A stretch of DNA of 7,737 bases from Lentisphaeria bacterium (lineage in GTDB: Bacteria > Verrucomicrobiota > Lentisphaeria > Oligosphaerales > PUNB01). A model generated the notes under the pieces. The model searched no databases and was not told the DNA's origin. It worked only from the letters and a program-made list of their open reading frames with translations. Below, one piece after another: positions 1 through 5,288 of this stretch; position 1 is the first letter of the stretch, and every line of letters begins with the position of its first letter. Made by a program: the position numbers and the translations under genes. Where the stretch lies: the NCBI GenBank assembly GCA_007133055.1, contig SLNM01000204.1, forward strand, positions 1 through 7,737. Reading direction: 5' to 3'.

Positions 1-23
1 CGGACTGGTCGATTGAAGTATGA
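1..23 (+). other. possible 3' end of an upstream gene
   Basis: Reading from base 3, the frame gives D-W-S-I-E-V and then a TGA at 21-23. It could be the C-terminus of a gene that starts left of the window. A second frame, from base 1, stays open until a TGA at 73-75, so the choice is not secure. Six residues are too few to identify a family. A GGCC/GGCC inverted repeat followed directly by five T lies at 38-57 and fits a gene ending at 23 better than one ending at 75. Confidence 0.25.
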
Positions 24-37
24 GGGGCGGCGGGGTT

Positions 38-57
38 GGCCGAACACTGGCCTTTTT
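38..57 (+). terminator. weak candidate terminator upstream of rnfB
   Basis: GGCC (38-41) can pair with GGCC (49-52) across a 7-base loop, and TTTTT (53-57) follows at once. The stem is only 4 bp, so this is marginal. If real, it would end an upstream transcript and make rnfB the first gene of its own unit. The remaining sequence to 140 shows no convincing gene or promoter. Confidence 0.22.
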
Positions 58-140
58 CACAAGGCAGGAAAGTGACGAATGGAGCGGGTTTTTGGCGTGA
101 AGACGACTGCTGCCTGCTTCTGATCTCGGGTTTCCAGTCC

Positions 141-148
141 GGTGAGGA
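141..148 (+). promoter_or_regulatory. ribosome binding site deciding the rnfB start
   Basis: GGTGAGGA lies 5 bases before the ATG at 154. A GTG at 142 in the same frame falls inside this Shine-Dalgarno-like sequence, so it is unlikely to be the start codon. Starting at 154 also gives the typical RnfB N-terminus, which opens directly into the membrane helix. Confidence 0.7.
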
Positions 149-153
149 TTACG

Positions 154-963
154 ATGGACGCACTTGTTCTCATGTTGATTATGGGCGCTTCTCTGGGCGT
201 GATCATTGGCTTGGCCGCGAAATTCTTCGCGGTCCGGCATGACCCGCGCATTGAGCAGGTCGAGGAGATGTTGCCCGGCACCAACTGCGGCGCCTGCGGT
301 TTTGCGGGCTGCGCCGATTTCGCTCGTGCCCTGGTGGCGGGCGAGGCGACACCTGAGCTTTGTCCCTCCAGCTCTTCCGAGTCGGTACATCGGATCGCCG
401 ATTTTCTCGGGGTTGAAGCGGGCGCTCGCAACCGAATGGTGGCGGTGGTGAGATGCGGGGGGGACGACCGGGCGGCTCAGTGGGCCGCCGGGTACAATGG
501 TGTGCGCGACTGCCGTTCCGCCAGTTTGGTGGCCGGCGGAGCCAAGGGTTGCGTTTACGGTTGTCTGGGAATGGGCACTTGCAGCCGGGTCTGCCCTTTC
601 GGCGCCATTGAGATGCGCGATGGGCTGGCGATTGTCCATCCCGACATTTGCACCGGCTGCCGCAAGTGTGTGGCGGTCTGTCCGCGTCAGTTGATCATCA
701 TGGCTCCGGCCGATGCGCCGGTGCATATATTTTGCAATTCTCCGGCCAAGGGCGGTGCCAAGAGCAAGGTTTGCAAGGTTTCCTGCATCGGCTGCCGCAA
801 ATGCTACAAGGAGGCCGGCGAGGAAAAAATCAGGATGGAGGGGTTCCTGGCGAGGATAAACTACGACTGTCCGCCCGATCCCGAAATTGTCAAGGTTTGC
901 CCGACCGGCTGTTTGCAGACGGCGGGCGCGATGGCGGCGAAGTCGGAAAGCGAGGTTGCCTGA
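154..963 (+). CDS. rnfB: Rnf complex subunit RnfB, iron-sulfur protein
   Basis: RnfB is the electron-entry subunit of the Rnf complex, which couples electron flow between reduced ferredoxin and NAD+ to Na+ or H+ transport across the cytoplasmic membrane. The 269-residue protein starts with one hydrophobic membrane helix (about 3-27). A four-cysteine cluster follows in the RnfB pattern CX2CX4CX16C (C45, C48, C53, C70), inside the motif LPGTNCGACGFAGC. Two ferredoxin-like clusters come next: C133/C137/C143/C147 and C166/C169/C172/C176 (CTGCRKCVAVCP). A further group, C207/C211/C214/C217 with late cysteines C239, C249 and C253, matches the long RnfB form of anaerobes rather than the short proteobacterial form. 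The ATG at 154 is chosen over the in-frame GTG at 142 because of the Shine-Dalgarno sequence. It is first in a B-C-D order, and 544 bases separate it from rnfC. The family call is firm; the coupling ion cannot be read from this subunit. Confidence 0.96.
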   Translation: MDALVLMLIMGASLGVIIGLAAKFFAVRHDPRIEQVEEMLPGTNCGACGFAGCADFARALVAGEATPELCPSSSSESVHRIADFLGVEAGARNRMVAVVRCGGDDRAAQWAAGYNGVRDCRSASLVAGGAKGCVYGCLGMGTCSRVCPFGAIEMRDGLAIVHPDICTGCRKCVAVCPRQLIIMAPADAPVHIFCNSPAKGGAKSKVCKVSCIGCRKCYKEAGEEKIRMEGFLARINYDCPPDPEIVKVCPTGCLQTAGAMAAKSESEVA

Positions 964-1012
964 CTGCCGGCTAATAATCGTCGCCCGTTATCGTCGACCG
1001 GTTTCCATGTTT

Positions 1013-1044
1013 CGATCAAGGTTCGGGACAAGGTTCGGGACAAG
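1013..1044 (+). repeat. 12-bp tandem repeat array 1, after rnfB
   Basis: About 2.7 copies of a 12-bp unit: CGATCAAGGTTC, GGGACAAGGTTC and GGGACAAG. The last two are identical over their shared length. It starts 50 bases after the rnfB stop codon. The 11 bases CATGTTTCGAT (1006-1016) lead into it and overlap the first copy; a near-identical lead-in occurs at array 2. Confidence 0.85.
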
Positions 1045-1115
1045 AAACCTCATGAACCGAATACCCATTGACTCCGTGTCCTCATAACTGCATGACCCCG
1101 TGAAGGATACAGAGA

Positions 1116-1222
1116 ATAAACCGGTGCAGCCCCCGCGCCAACGGCGCTGCGCATACCAGACCGGGGCAACGCCCCGGGTAACGGCACCGAACAACAAGTG
1201 CGCTGAAGGCGCCCCGCATAAT
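1116..1222. repeat. hairpin-rich interspersed repeat element (putative)
   Basis: Three short inverted repeats lie in a row. They are GCGCC-AAC-GGCGC (1135-1147), CCGGGGC-AAC-GCCCCGG (1161-1177, a perfect 7-bp stem with a 3-base loop), and GCGCT-GAA-GGCGC (1200-1212, with one T-G pair). The block CATACCAG (1152-1159) precedes the strongest stem. From memory, this combination (CATACCAG, a G/C-rich stem with an AAC loop, then a GCGCTGAA-type hairpin) resembles non-coding dispersed repeats of PVC and Bacteroidetes genomes that are often miscalled as small proteins. The boundaries are approximate and the family link is an inference. It could act as a transcript-stabilising or attenuating structure between rnfB and rnfC. 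Confidence 0.55.
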
Positions 1223-1269
1223 CTACAAATTTTAACAGAAGCCAACAAAGGAAACGAAGAAATATTTGT

Positions 1270-1299
1270 CAATCGCTCTACGATTGAAGCGGTTTTTTT
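1270..1299 (+). terminator. possible rho-independent terminator between rnfB and rnfC
   Basis: CAATCG (1270-1275) pairs perfectly with CGATTG (1281-1286) around a 5-base loop, and a run of seven T lies at 1293-1299. The stem is AT-containing and the T run begins 6 bases after it, so the geometry is not ideal. An alternative longer pairing joins GATTGAAG (1282-1289) with CTTCGCAATC (1306-1315), placing the T run in the loop. If it works, rnfC needs its own promoter. Confidence 0.35.
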
Positions 1300-1358
1300 G
1301 GTGATCTTCGCAATCTTATGTTAATAGTGTCCCCCTGTGCCTTTTCGCATATTTCGAT

Positions 1359-1400
1359 AATGGTTTTCGACAAGGTTAGCGACAAGGTTCTGGACAAGGG
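1359..1400 (+). repeat. 12-bp tandem repeat array 2, before rnfC
   Basis: About 3.5 copies: AATGGTTTTCGA, CAAGGTTAGCGA, CAAGGTTCTGGA and CAAGGG. The first copy matches the second at 9 of 12 positions, so the array decays at its 5' end. CATATTTCGAT (1348-1357 plus flank) precedes it and matches the lead-in of array 1 at 10 of 11 positions. The array ends 107 bases before the rnfC start. Confidence 0.85.
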
Positions 1401-1507
1401 TACCCGGAGCTGGCACGAAAGGCTGCGGTGGCGAATGCTTGTAGCCCGTAAGCGTCGACCGGCTCCCCCTTTCGACAATGAAACGTCCAATATTCAAGTA
1501 AAGCCCT

Positions 1508-2839
1508 ATGACCGATGATGTTTTAGCACAGCCCATTCGTTTCCACGGCGGGGTGCATCCGTCCGATGGCAAGGATTTGAGCAGCGGTTCGGAAATTCGG
1601 ACTGCGCCCTTGCTTGAGCGGTATGTGGTGCCCTTGCAGCAGCATATTGGGGCGCCGCCGAAATTGCTGGTGGCGAAAAAGGACGAGGTTCGCAAGGGTC
1701 AGCTGCTGGCCGAGCCGGGCGGCTTTGTGTCAGCCGCCATTCATTCGCCGACCAGCGGCGTGGTCAGCCAGGTTGGCGAATGTTTGTCCCCGACGGGGGT
1801 TTTTGTGCCGGCGGTGGAGATCGGCAGTGACGGCGAAGACAACCCCGACGATTCCCTGCCGCCGATCGAGGATTGGCGCGAGTGCGATCCGGCAAAGCTG
1901 CTGGAGCGAGTGCGGGCCGCCGGCATCGTCGGCATGGGCGGAGCCGCCTTTCCTACTCACGTCAAGCTGAGCCCGCCGCCCAACAGGAAAATCGACACTC
2001 TGCTCCTCAACGGAGTCGAATGCGAGCCCTATTTGACTGCCGATCATCGTTTGATGCTGGAGGAGCCGGATGCAATTCTTGACGGTGCCGCGGCGCTGGC
2101 GCGGGTTTTGGGTGTGCGCACGGTGGTTCTGGGGATCGAGGAGAACAAGCCGGATGCGGTCGCCTTGCTGCGGGAGCGGGCCGCCGGTCGTGATATTGAG
2201 GTGGTGTCCCTGCGGGTTCGCTATCCGCAAGGGGCGGAAAAGCAGTTGATCTACGCGGCCACCGGGCGCAAGGTGCCGGCTGGCGGGCTGCCGATGGATG
2301 TCGGCTGCGTGGTGCAGAATGTGGGCACCTGCCGGGCAGTGGCGGCGGCGGTGCTGGGGGGGGTGCCGCTGATCGAACGGGTGGTGACGGTAACCGGCCA
2401 GCCGGTGGTTTCCCCCGGCAACTGGCGGGCCCGCGTCGGTACCAGCCTGCGTGATTTACTGGCGCTGGCGGGCGGGGTGAAGAGTGATCCGGCTAAAATC
2501 ATTGCCGGCGGGCCGATGATGGGCTTCAGCGTATACTCCCTGGATCTGCCGATCAGCAAAAGCAGTTCCGGCATTCTGCTGCTGGCGCCGGAGCAGCTTT
2601 TTCAGTATACTTCGGAACCGTGCATCAACTGTGGCGCCTGCGTCGATGTCTGTCCGATGAAAATACTGCCGGGCCCGCTCAGCGTACAGATTGAGAACGA
2701 GTGCTTTGACGATGCCGAGAATTGGCGTGTGATGGATTGCATCGAGTGCGGCTGCTGTGCCTACGCCTGTCCCGCCAATCGTCCGCTGGTCCAGCATTTC
2801 AAGCGGGCGAAGATGGAAATCATGGCCCGGCGGCGCTGA
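1508..2839 (+). CDS. rnfC: Rnf complex subunit RnfC, NADH-binding iron-sulfur protein
   Basis: RnfC is the peripheral subunit that exchanges electrons with NAD+/NADH through FMN and iron-sulfur clusters, on the cytoplasmic face of the Rnf complex. The 443-residue protein begins with the family's N-terminal signature FHGGVHP (12-18). It has the glycine-rich GMGGAAFPTHVKL (142-154) of the complex I 51-kDa-type nucleotide/FMN domain, then LLLNGVECEPYLTADHRLM (165-183). An SLBB-like segment follows around 290-340 (TVTGQPVVSPGN onward). Two C-terminal 4Fe-4S motifs are intact: C372/C375/C378/C382 and C411/C414/C417/C421. Length is normal for the shorter anaerobe form; it lacks the long C-terminal tail of some proteobacterial RnfC. 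An in-frame TAA at 1499-1501 makes the ATG at 1508 the earliest possible start. No clear Shine-Dalgarno sequence precedes it, so translation may be SD-independent. It is flanked by spacers bearing the 12-bp repeats. Confidence 0.97.
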   Translation: MTDDVLAQPIRFHGGVHPSDGKDLSSGSEIRTAPLLERYVVPLQQHIGAPPKLLVAKKDEVRKGQLLAEPGGFVSAAIHSPTSGVVSQVGECLSPTGVFVPAVEIGSDGEDNPDDSLPPIEDWRECDPAKLLERVRAAGIVGMGGAAFPTHVKLSPPPNRKIDTLLLNGVECEPYLTADHRLMLEEPDAILDGAAALARVLGVRTVVLGIEENKPDAVALLRERAAGRDIEVVSLRVRYPQGAEKQLIYAATGRKVPAGGLPMDVGCVVQNVGTCRAVAAAVLGGVPLIERVVTVTGQPVVSPGNWRARVGTSLRDLLALAGGVKSDPAKIIAGGPMMGFSVYSLDLPISKSSSGILLLAPEQLFQYTSEPCINCGACVDVCPMKILPGPLSVQIENECFDDAENWRVMDCIECGCCAYACPANRPLVQHFKRAKMEIMARRR

Positions 2840-3010
2840 ATATTTCAGGCTCTTTCTCAAAACGAATGGGTTGCCAATAGTTTTTTCTTAGATTCTGAAT
2901 GTGAATTGAAACAAGCTACCCACTCAAATTGAAAAGGAACCAAGGTTCTGGACAAGGTTCGGGACAAGGTTGTTATTAATTTCGCATCAGTCTAAAGGAT
3001 ATTTAAGACA
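2840..3010. other. rnfC-rnfD spacer
   Basis: This 171-base, AT-richer gap holds the third 12-bp array (2941-2971) and AAAGGA (2994-2999), a plausible ribosome binding site 11 bases before the rnfD ATG. TTGCCA (2871-2876) followed by an AT-rich stretch is the nearest thing to a promoter, but no good -10 sits at the right distance. No terminator-like hairpin was seen, so read-through from rnfC is likely. Confidence 0.55.
2941..2971 (+). repeat. 12-bp tandem repeat array 3, before rnfD
   Basis: About 2.6 copies: CAAGGTTCTGGA, CAAGGTTCGGGA and CAAGGTT. The first unit is identical to a unit in array 2, and the second has the same cyclic sequence as the repeats of array 1. It ends 39 bases before the rnfD ATG. 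The CATRTTTCGAT lead-in of arrays 1 and 2 is absent. Confidence 0.85.
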
Positions 3011-4054
3011 ATGGAGGAAAGCAACATTCGCCTGCCCGATCCCCGGCGGTTAATCGTCAGCAGCTCTCCGCACCTGCATCATCCCGACCAGATTCGTCGC
3101 ATTATGCTGACGGTGATAGCGGCGCTGCTTCCGGCCTGCCTGGTTGGCGTGTATGTGTTCGGCTGGCGGGCTCTATGGGTGCTGGGGTTGTCGTCATTGT
3201 CCTGTCTGGCCGTGGAGTTTTTCTGCTGTCGATTGCGCGGGGTGGAGTCGACCATCGGTGACGGCAGCGCATTGCTGACCGGTATATTGGTCGGCATGTG
3301 TTTGCCGGCCAGTGCTCCCTGGTGGCTGTGTCTGCTGGGGGGGCTGCTGGCGATAGGCCTGGGCAAGCAGATTTACGGCGGGCTCGCCTACAATCCATTC
3401 AATCCCGCCCTGGTGGCCCGGGTTGGCCTGGCCATATCCTTTCCCTCCTTGATGGCGGGTGCGGCCTGGGTGCGTCCGCAGCCGGGTCGTTTTACGGCGG
3501 CGGTTCAGGCGGTGACCACGCCGACGCCACTGGATCATTGGAAAACCAATGCGGTGGCGGGGACTGACTATCTTGACTATTTCCTTGGCAACATGCCCGG
3601 TTGCATTGGTGAGACATCGGCGGCCGCCTTGCTGCTCGGCGGGTTGGTGCTGCTTGTTCTGGGCTACATTCGCTGGCAGGTGCCGGTCGGCTTCATTGGT
3701 ACGGTGACTTTGTTTGCCCTGGTCTCCTGGCTGCTTGCCCCCGGGCAATATCCACCCCCGCAGTTTCATGTTCTGACCGGCGGTCTGATGCTCGGCGCCT
3801 GGTTTATGGCCACCGACATGGTGACCTCGCCGATCACTAGGCAGGGTGCTTTGATCTTCGGTGTCGGCTGCGGCTTGATCACCGCTGTCATCAGGCTCTG
3901 GGGCGGGTACCCGGAGGGAGTGGCCTTCTCGATCCTGTTCATGAACGCGCTGACTCCGTTGATTGACCGCTACAGTCTGCGGAAACCGTTCGGAGCGGAG
4001 GGTCAGCCATTGCACAAGGACAGCGGCCCTGATTCCGGATTGCTATCAAAATAG
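3011..4054 (+). CDS. rnfD: Rnf complex subunit RnfD, membrane flavoprotein
   Basis: RnfD is an integral membrane subunit, homologous to NqrB, that carries a covalently bound FMN and takes part in ion translocation. The 347-residue protein has multiple hydrophobic segments (about 32-50, 54-72, 86-116, 134-152, 203-220, 226-243, 255-268, 280-297 and 302-317). Family blocks are clear: GGLAYNPFNPALVARV (123-138), GCIGETSAA (197-205), MATDMVTSPIT (266-276) and GGYPEGVAFSILFMNALTP (298-316). The flavinylation site is read as Thr172 in TTPTPL (169-174). Family members usually show (S/T)-x-A-T-P-L there; here Pro171 replaces the Ala. AAAGGA at 2994-2999 serves the ATG. The gene is followed by a non-coding boundary rather than rnfG, so the usual D-G-E-A continuation is missing. 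Confidence 0.97.
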   Translation: MEESNIRLPDPRRLIVSSSPHLHHPDQIRRIMLTVIAALLPACLVGVYVFGWRALWVLGLSSLSCLAVEFFCCRLRGVESTIGDGSALLTGILVGMCLPASAPWWLCLLGGLLAIGLGKQIYGGLAYNPFNPALVARVGLAISFPSLMAGAAWVRPQPGRFTAAVQAVTTPTPLDHWKTNAVAGTDYLDYFLGNMPGCIGETSAAALLLGGLVLLVLGYIRWQVPVGFIGTVTLFALVSWLLAPGQYPPPQFHVLTGGLMLGAWFMATDMVTSPITRQGALIFGVGCGLITAVIRLWGGYPEGVAFSILFMNALTPLIDRYSLRKPFGAEGQPLHKDSGPDSGLLSK

Positions 4055-4130
4055 AATGAAACCTGAATCCGTGATAAATTTGGCGAAAAGTATTATAATT
4101 AACTAATTGCAAAAGGGTTGTACAATAACG

Positions 4131-4155
4131 GCTTTTCACCAATCGGGTTAAAAGC
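4131..4155. promoter_or_regulatory. inverted repeat downstream of rnfD
   Basis: GCTTTT (4131-4136) pairs with AAAAGC (4150-4155). Inside it ACC (4138-4140) pairs with GGT (4146-4148) across AATCG, interrupted by one C/T mismatch. No T run follows on either strand, so a classical intrinsic terminator is unlikely. It may be an operator, or a 3' stabilising structure on the rnfBCD message. Confidence 0.35.
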
Positions 4156-4200
4156 TCTCAAACAGTCTATGCAATTCGGTTTTTCGGGCTTCCTTTGGAT

Positions 4201-4225
4201 TTGGGTATTTAGGTGATTGGGTATT
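4201..4225 (+). repeat. 9-bp direct repeat before the HAD gene
   Basis: TTGGGTATT occurs at 4201-4209 and again at 4217-4225, with 7 bases between and a 16-base start-to-start spacing. It ends 8 bases before the ribosome binding site of the HAD gene. The position would suit a regulator binding site, but two copies of a 9-mer are weak evidence. Confidence 0.35.
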
Positions 4226-4233
4226 ATTTTATC

Positions 4234-4238
4234 AGGGG
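4234..4238 (+). promoter_or_regulatory. ribosome binding site deciding the HAD gene start
   Basis: AGGGG lies 5 bases before the ATG at 4244. The frame stays open upstream to a TTG at 4217, but that codon has no Shine-Dalgarno sequence and lies inside the 9-bp direct repeat. The ATG at 4244 is therefore preferred. Confidence 0.65.
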
Positions 4239-4243
4239 TTTGT

Positions 4244-5215
4244 ATGTCAAATATTTCAAAATGGGAGAAAGATTTCGCCGGGCTGTCGGCGTTGTCCTCG
4301 ACTGCCGACGGCCGTTTTCACTGCGGCCAGGACGGGGTTCGGGCGATTGCCGTAACCGGCGACGGCAAGGTGGAGTTTATTCGATTCTCCGACCATACGA
4401 TGGCATGTGTCAAGTCGGCACTGGGCTACCCTGCCTACTATCCGGTTTCGGAAGTTTCAATTGAGCGTCCGATCAAGGCGGTGCTGATGGATTTGGACGG
4501 CACGACGGTGCGCAGCGAGTCTTTCTGGATTTGGATCATAGAGAAGACCACGGCCAGCCTTCTGTCCAAGCCCGATTTTCATCTGGAGTCGGAGGACCTG
4601 CCCCATGTTTCCGGGCACAGTGTGTCGGAGCACCTGCAATACTGTGTCGACAAGTATTGTCCGGGGAGGACGGTCGAGGAGGCTCGCCGATGGTATTTTC
4701 GGCACACCCATCATGAAATGAGCGAGATTATGGCCGGTCGCGGTCGGACCGACGCGTTTACGCCTAGTCCCGGCATCAAGGATTTTTTAATTTCGCTTAA
4801 AGGGATGGGGGTTCGCATTGGCCTGGTTACTTCCGGGCTTTACGAAAAAGCCTGGCCCGAGATTGTTTCCGCGTTTCGTAGTTTGGAGCTGGGTGATCCG
4901 AAGGCGTTCTACGATGCCGCGGTTACAGCCGGCTTCCCCTTGCGTCAGGGAGAGGTGGGGACGTTGGGCGAGCTGTCGCCCAAGCCGCATCCCTGGCTGT
5001 ACGCGGAGACTTGCCGGGTCGGGCTGGGGATACCGTTCGATCAGCGGCACCGGGTTATAGGGATCGAGGATTCCGGCGCCGGGGTTTGCTCGATTCGCCT
5101 GGCCGGTTTTGCCGCCATTGGCCTGGCCGGCGGCAACATCGAGGAGAGCGGCACTCGCGGCCTGTGCCAGCACTACTGCCGGAGCTTCGAGGAAATTCTC
5201 GAGATCATTAAGTGA
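4244..5215 (+). CDS. HAD-superfamily phosphatase with N-terminal extension
   Basis: The 323-residue protein is a haloacid dehalogenase-fold hydrolase of the beta-phosphoglucomutase/phosphatase type, expected to act on a small phosphorylated metabolite in the cytoplasm. Motif I is LMDLDGTT, with nucleophile Asp83 and acid/base Asp85. Motif II is VTSG (Thr196 or Ser197). Motif III is the Lys in KPHP (Lys247). Motif IV is GIEDSGAG (Glu275, Asp276). The stretch of about 100 residues between motifs I and II fits a helical C1 cap. Residues 1-76 precede the HAD fold and form an extra segment (FHCGQDGVRAIAV, then FSDHTMACVKSALGYP) that I cannot place in a family. There are also extra residues around 211-243 (LGDPKAFYDAAVTAGFPLR). 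All catalytic motifs are intact. It lies 73 bases before the GH38 gene, so it may dephosphorylate a sugar phosphate from the same pathway; that is inference, and the substrate is unknown. Confidence 0.9.
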   Translation: MSNISKWEKDFAGLSALSSTADGRFHCGQDGVRAIAVTGDGKVEFIRFSDHTMACVKSALGYPAYYPVSEVSIERPIKAVLMDLDGTTVRSESFWIWIIEKTTASLLSKPDFHLESEDLPHVSGHSVSEHLQYCVDKYCPGRTVEEARRWYFRHTHHEMSEIMAGRGRTDAFTPSPGIKDFLISLKGMGVRIGLVTSGLYEKAWPEIVSAFRSLELGDPKAFYDAAVTAGFPLRQGEVGTLGELSPKPHPWLYAETCRVGLGIPFDQRHRVIGIEDSGAGVCSIRLAGFAAIGLAGGNIEESGTRGLCQHYCRSFEEILEIIK

Positions 5216-5288
5216 GCGACAAATATGGGTAATTACTGAAGTGTGTGGTCAAGATTGTCACAGGCAGCGGTAGAGGAAATTTTACAGC

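Larger units (their letters stand above)
964..1507. other. long rnfB-rnfC spacer, no convincing gene
   Basis: This 544-base gap contains, in order, a 12-bp tandem array (1013-1044), a hairpin-rich repeat element (about 1116-1222), a possible terminator (1270-1299) and a second array (1359-1400). An open frame of 74 codons at 1100-1324 runs through the hairpin element. It has low-complexity, repeat-derived content and no family resemblance, so I do not call it a gene. I saw no convincing -35/-10 pair for rnfC, although one must exist if the terminator works. Such a gap is unusual inside an rnf cluster, where genes normally abut or overlap. Confidence 0.7.
4055..4243. other. AT-rich boundary between the rnf block and the HAD/GH38 block
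   Basis: These 189 bases are clearly more AT-rich than the genes on either side and contain no credible ORF. A TATAAT hexamer lies at 4094-4099 without a recognisable -35 at 16-18 bases. An 8-bp palindrome TTGTACAA lies at 4118-4125, a hairpin at 4131-4155 and a 9-bp direct repeat at 4201-4225. The region probably holds the promoter for the HAD-GH38 unit and perhaps the end of the rnf transcript. None of these sites is assigned with certainty. Confidence 0.5.

Noticed and set aside
1116..1222. known riboswitch or tRNA in the rnfB-rnfC spacer
   Set aside because: The three stems are separate small hairpins with no cloverleaf, no T-arm sequence and no riboswitch core that I recognise.
1100..1324. 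74-codon + strand open frame between rnfB and rnfC
   Set aside because: It runs through the hairpin-rich repeat, has no ribosome binding site of note and no recognisable family. Its content follows from the repeat, so a real gene is unlikely.
1318..1518. 66-codon frame containing D-K-V-S-D-K-V-L-D-K
   Set aside because: The peptide periodicity comes from translating the 12-bp array, which is a multiple of three and stays open in several frames. It also overlaps the rnfC start.
1730..2230. 166-codon minus-strand frame opposite rnfC
   Set aside because: Antisense shadow of a well-supported rnfC; no start context or family resemblance.
1013..2971. 12-bp arrays as a CRISPR array
   Set aside because: The units are head-to-tail with no unique spacers of about 30 bases, and no cas gene is in the window.
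3194..4015. 273-codon minus-strand frame opposite rnfD
   Set aside because: It is the antisense shadow of rnfD in GC-rich sequence, with Gln/Arg/His-rich composition and no domain. rnfD on the + strand has all its family motifs.
4131..4155. intrinsic terminator after rnfD
   Set aside because: The hairpin has an internal mismatch and no T run on either side, so it is recorded only as an inverted repeat.
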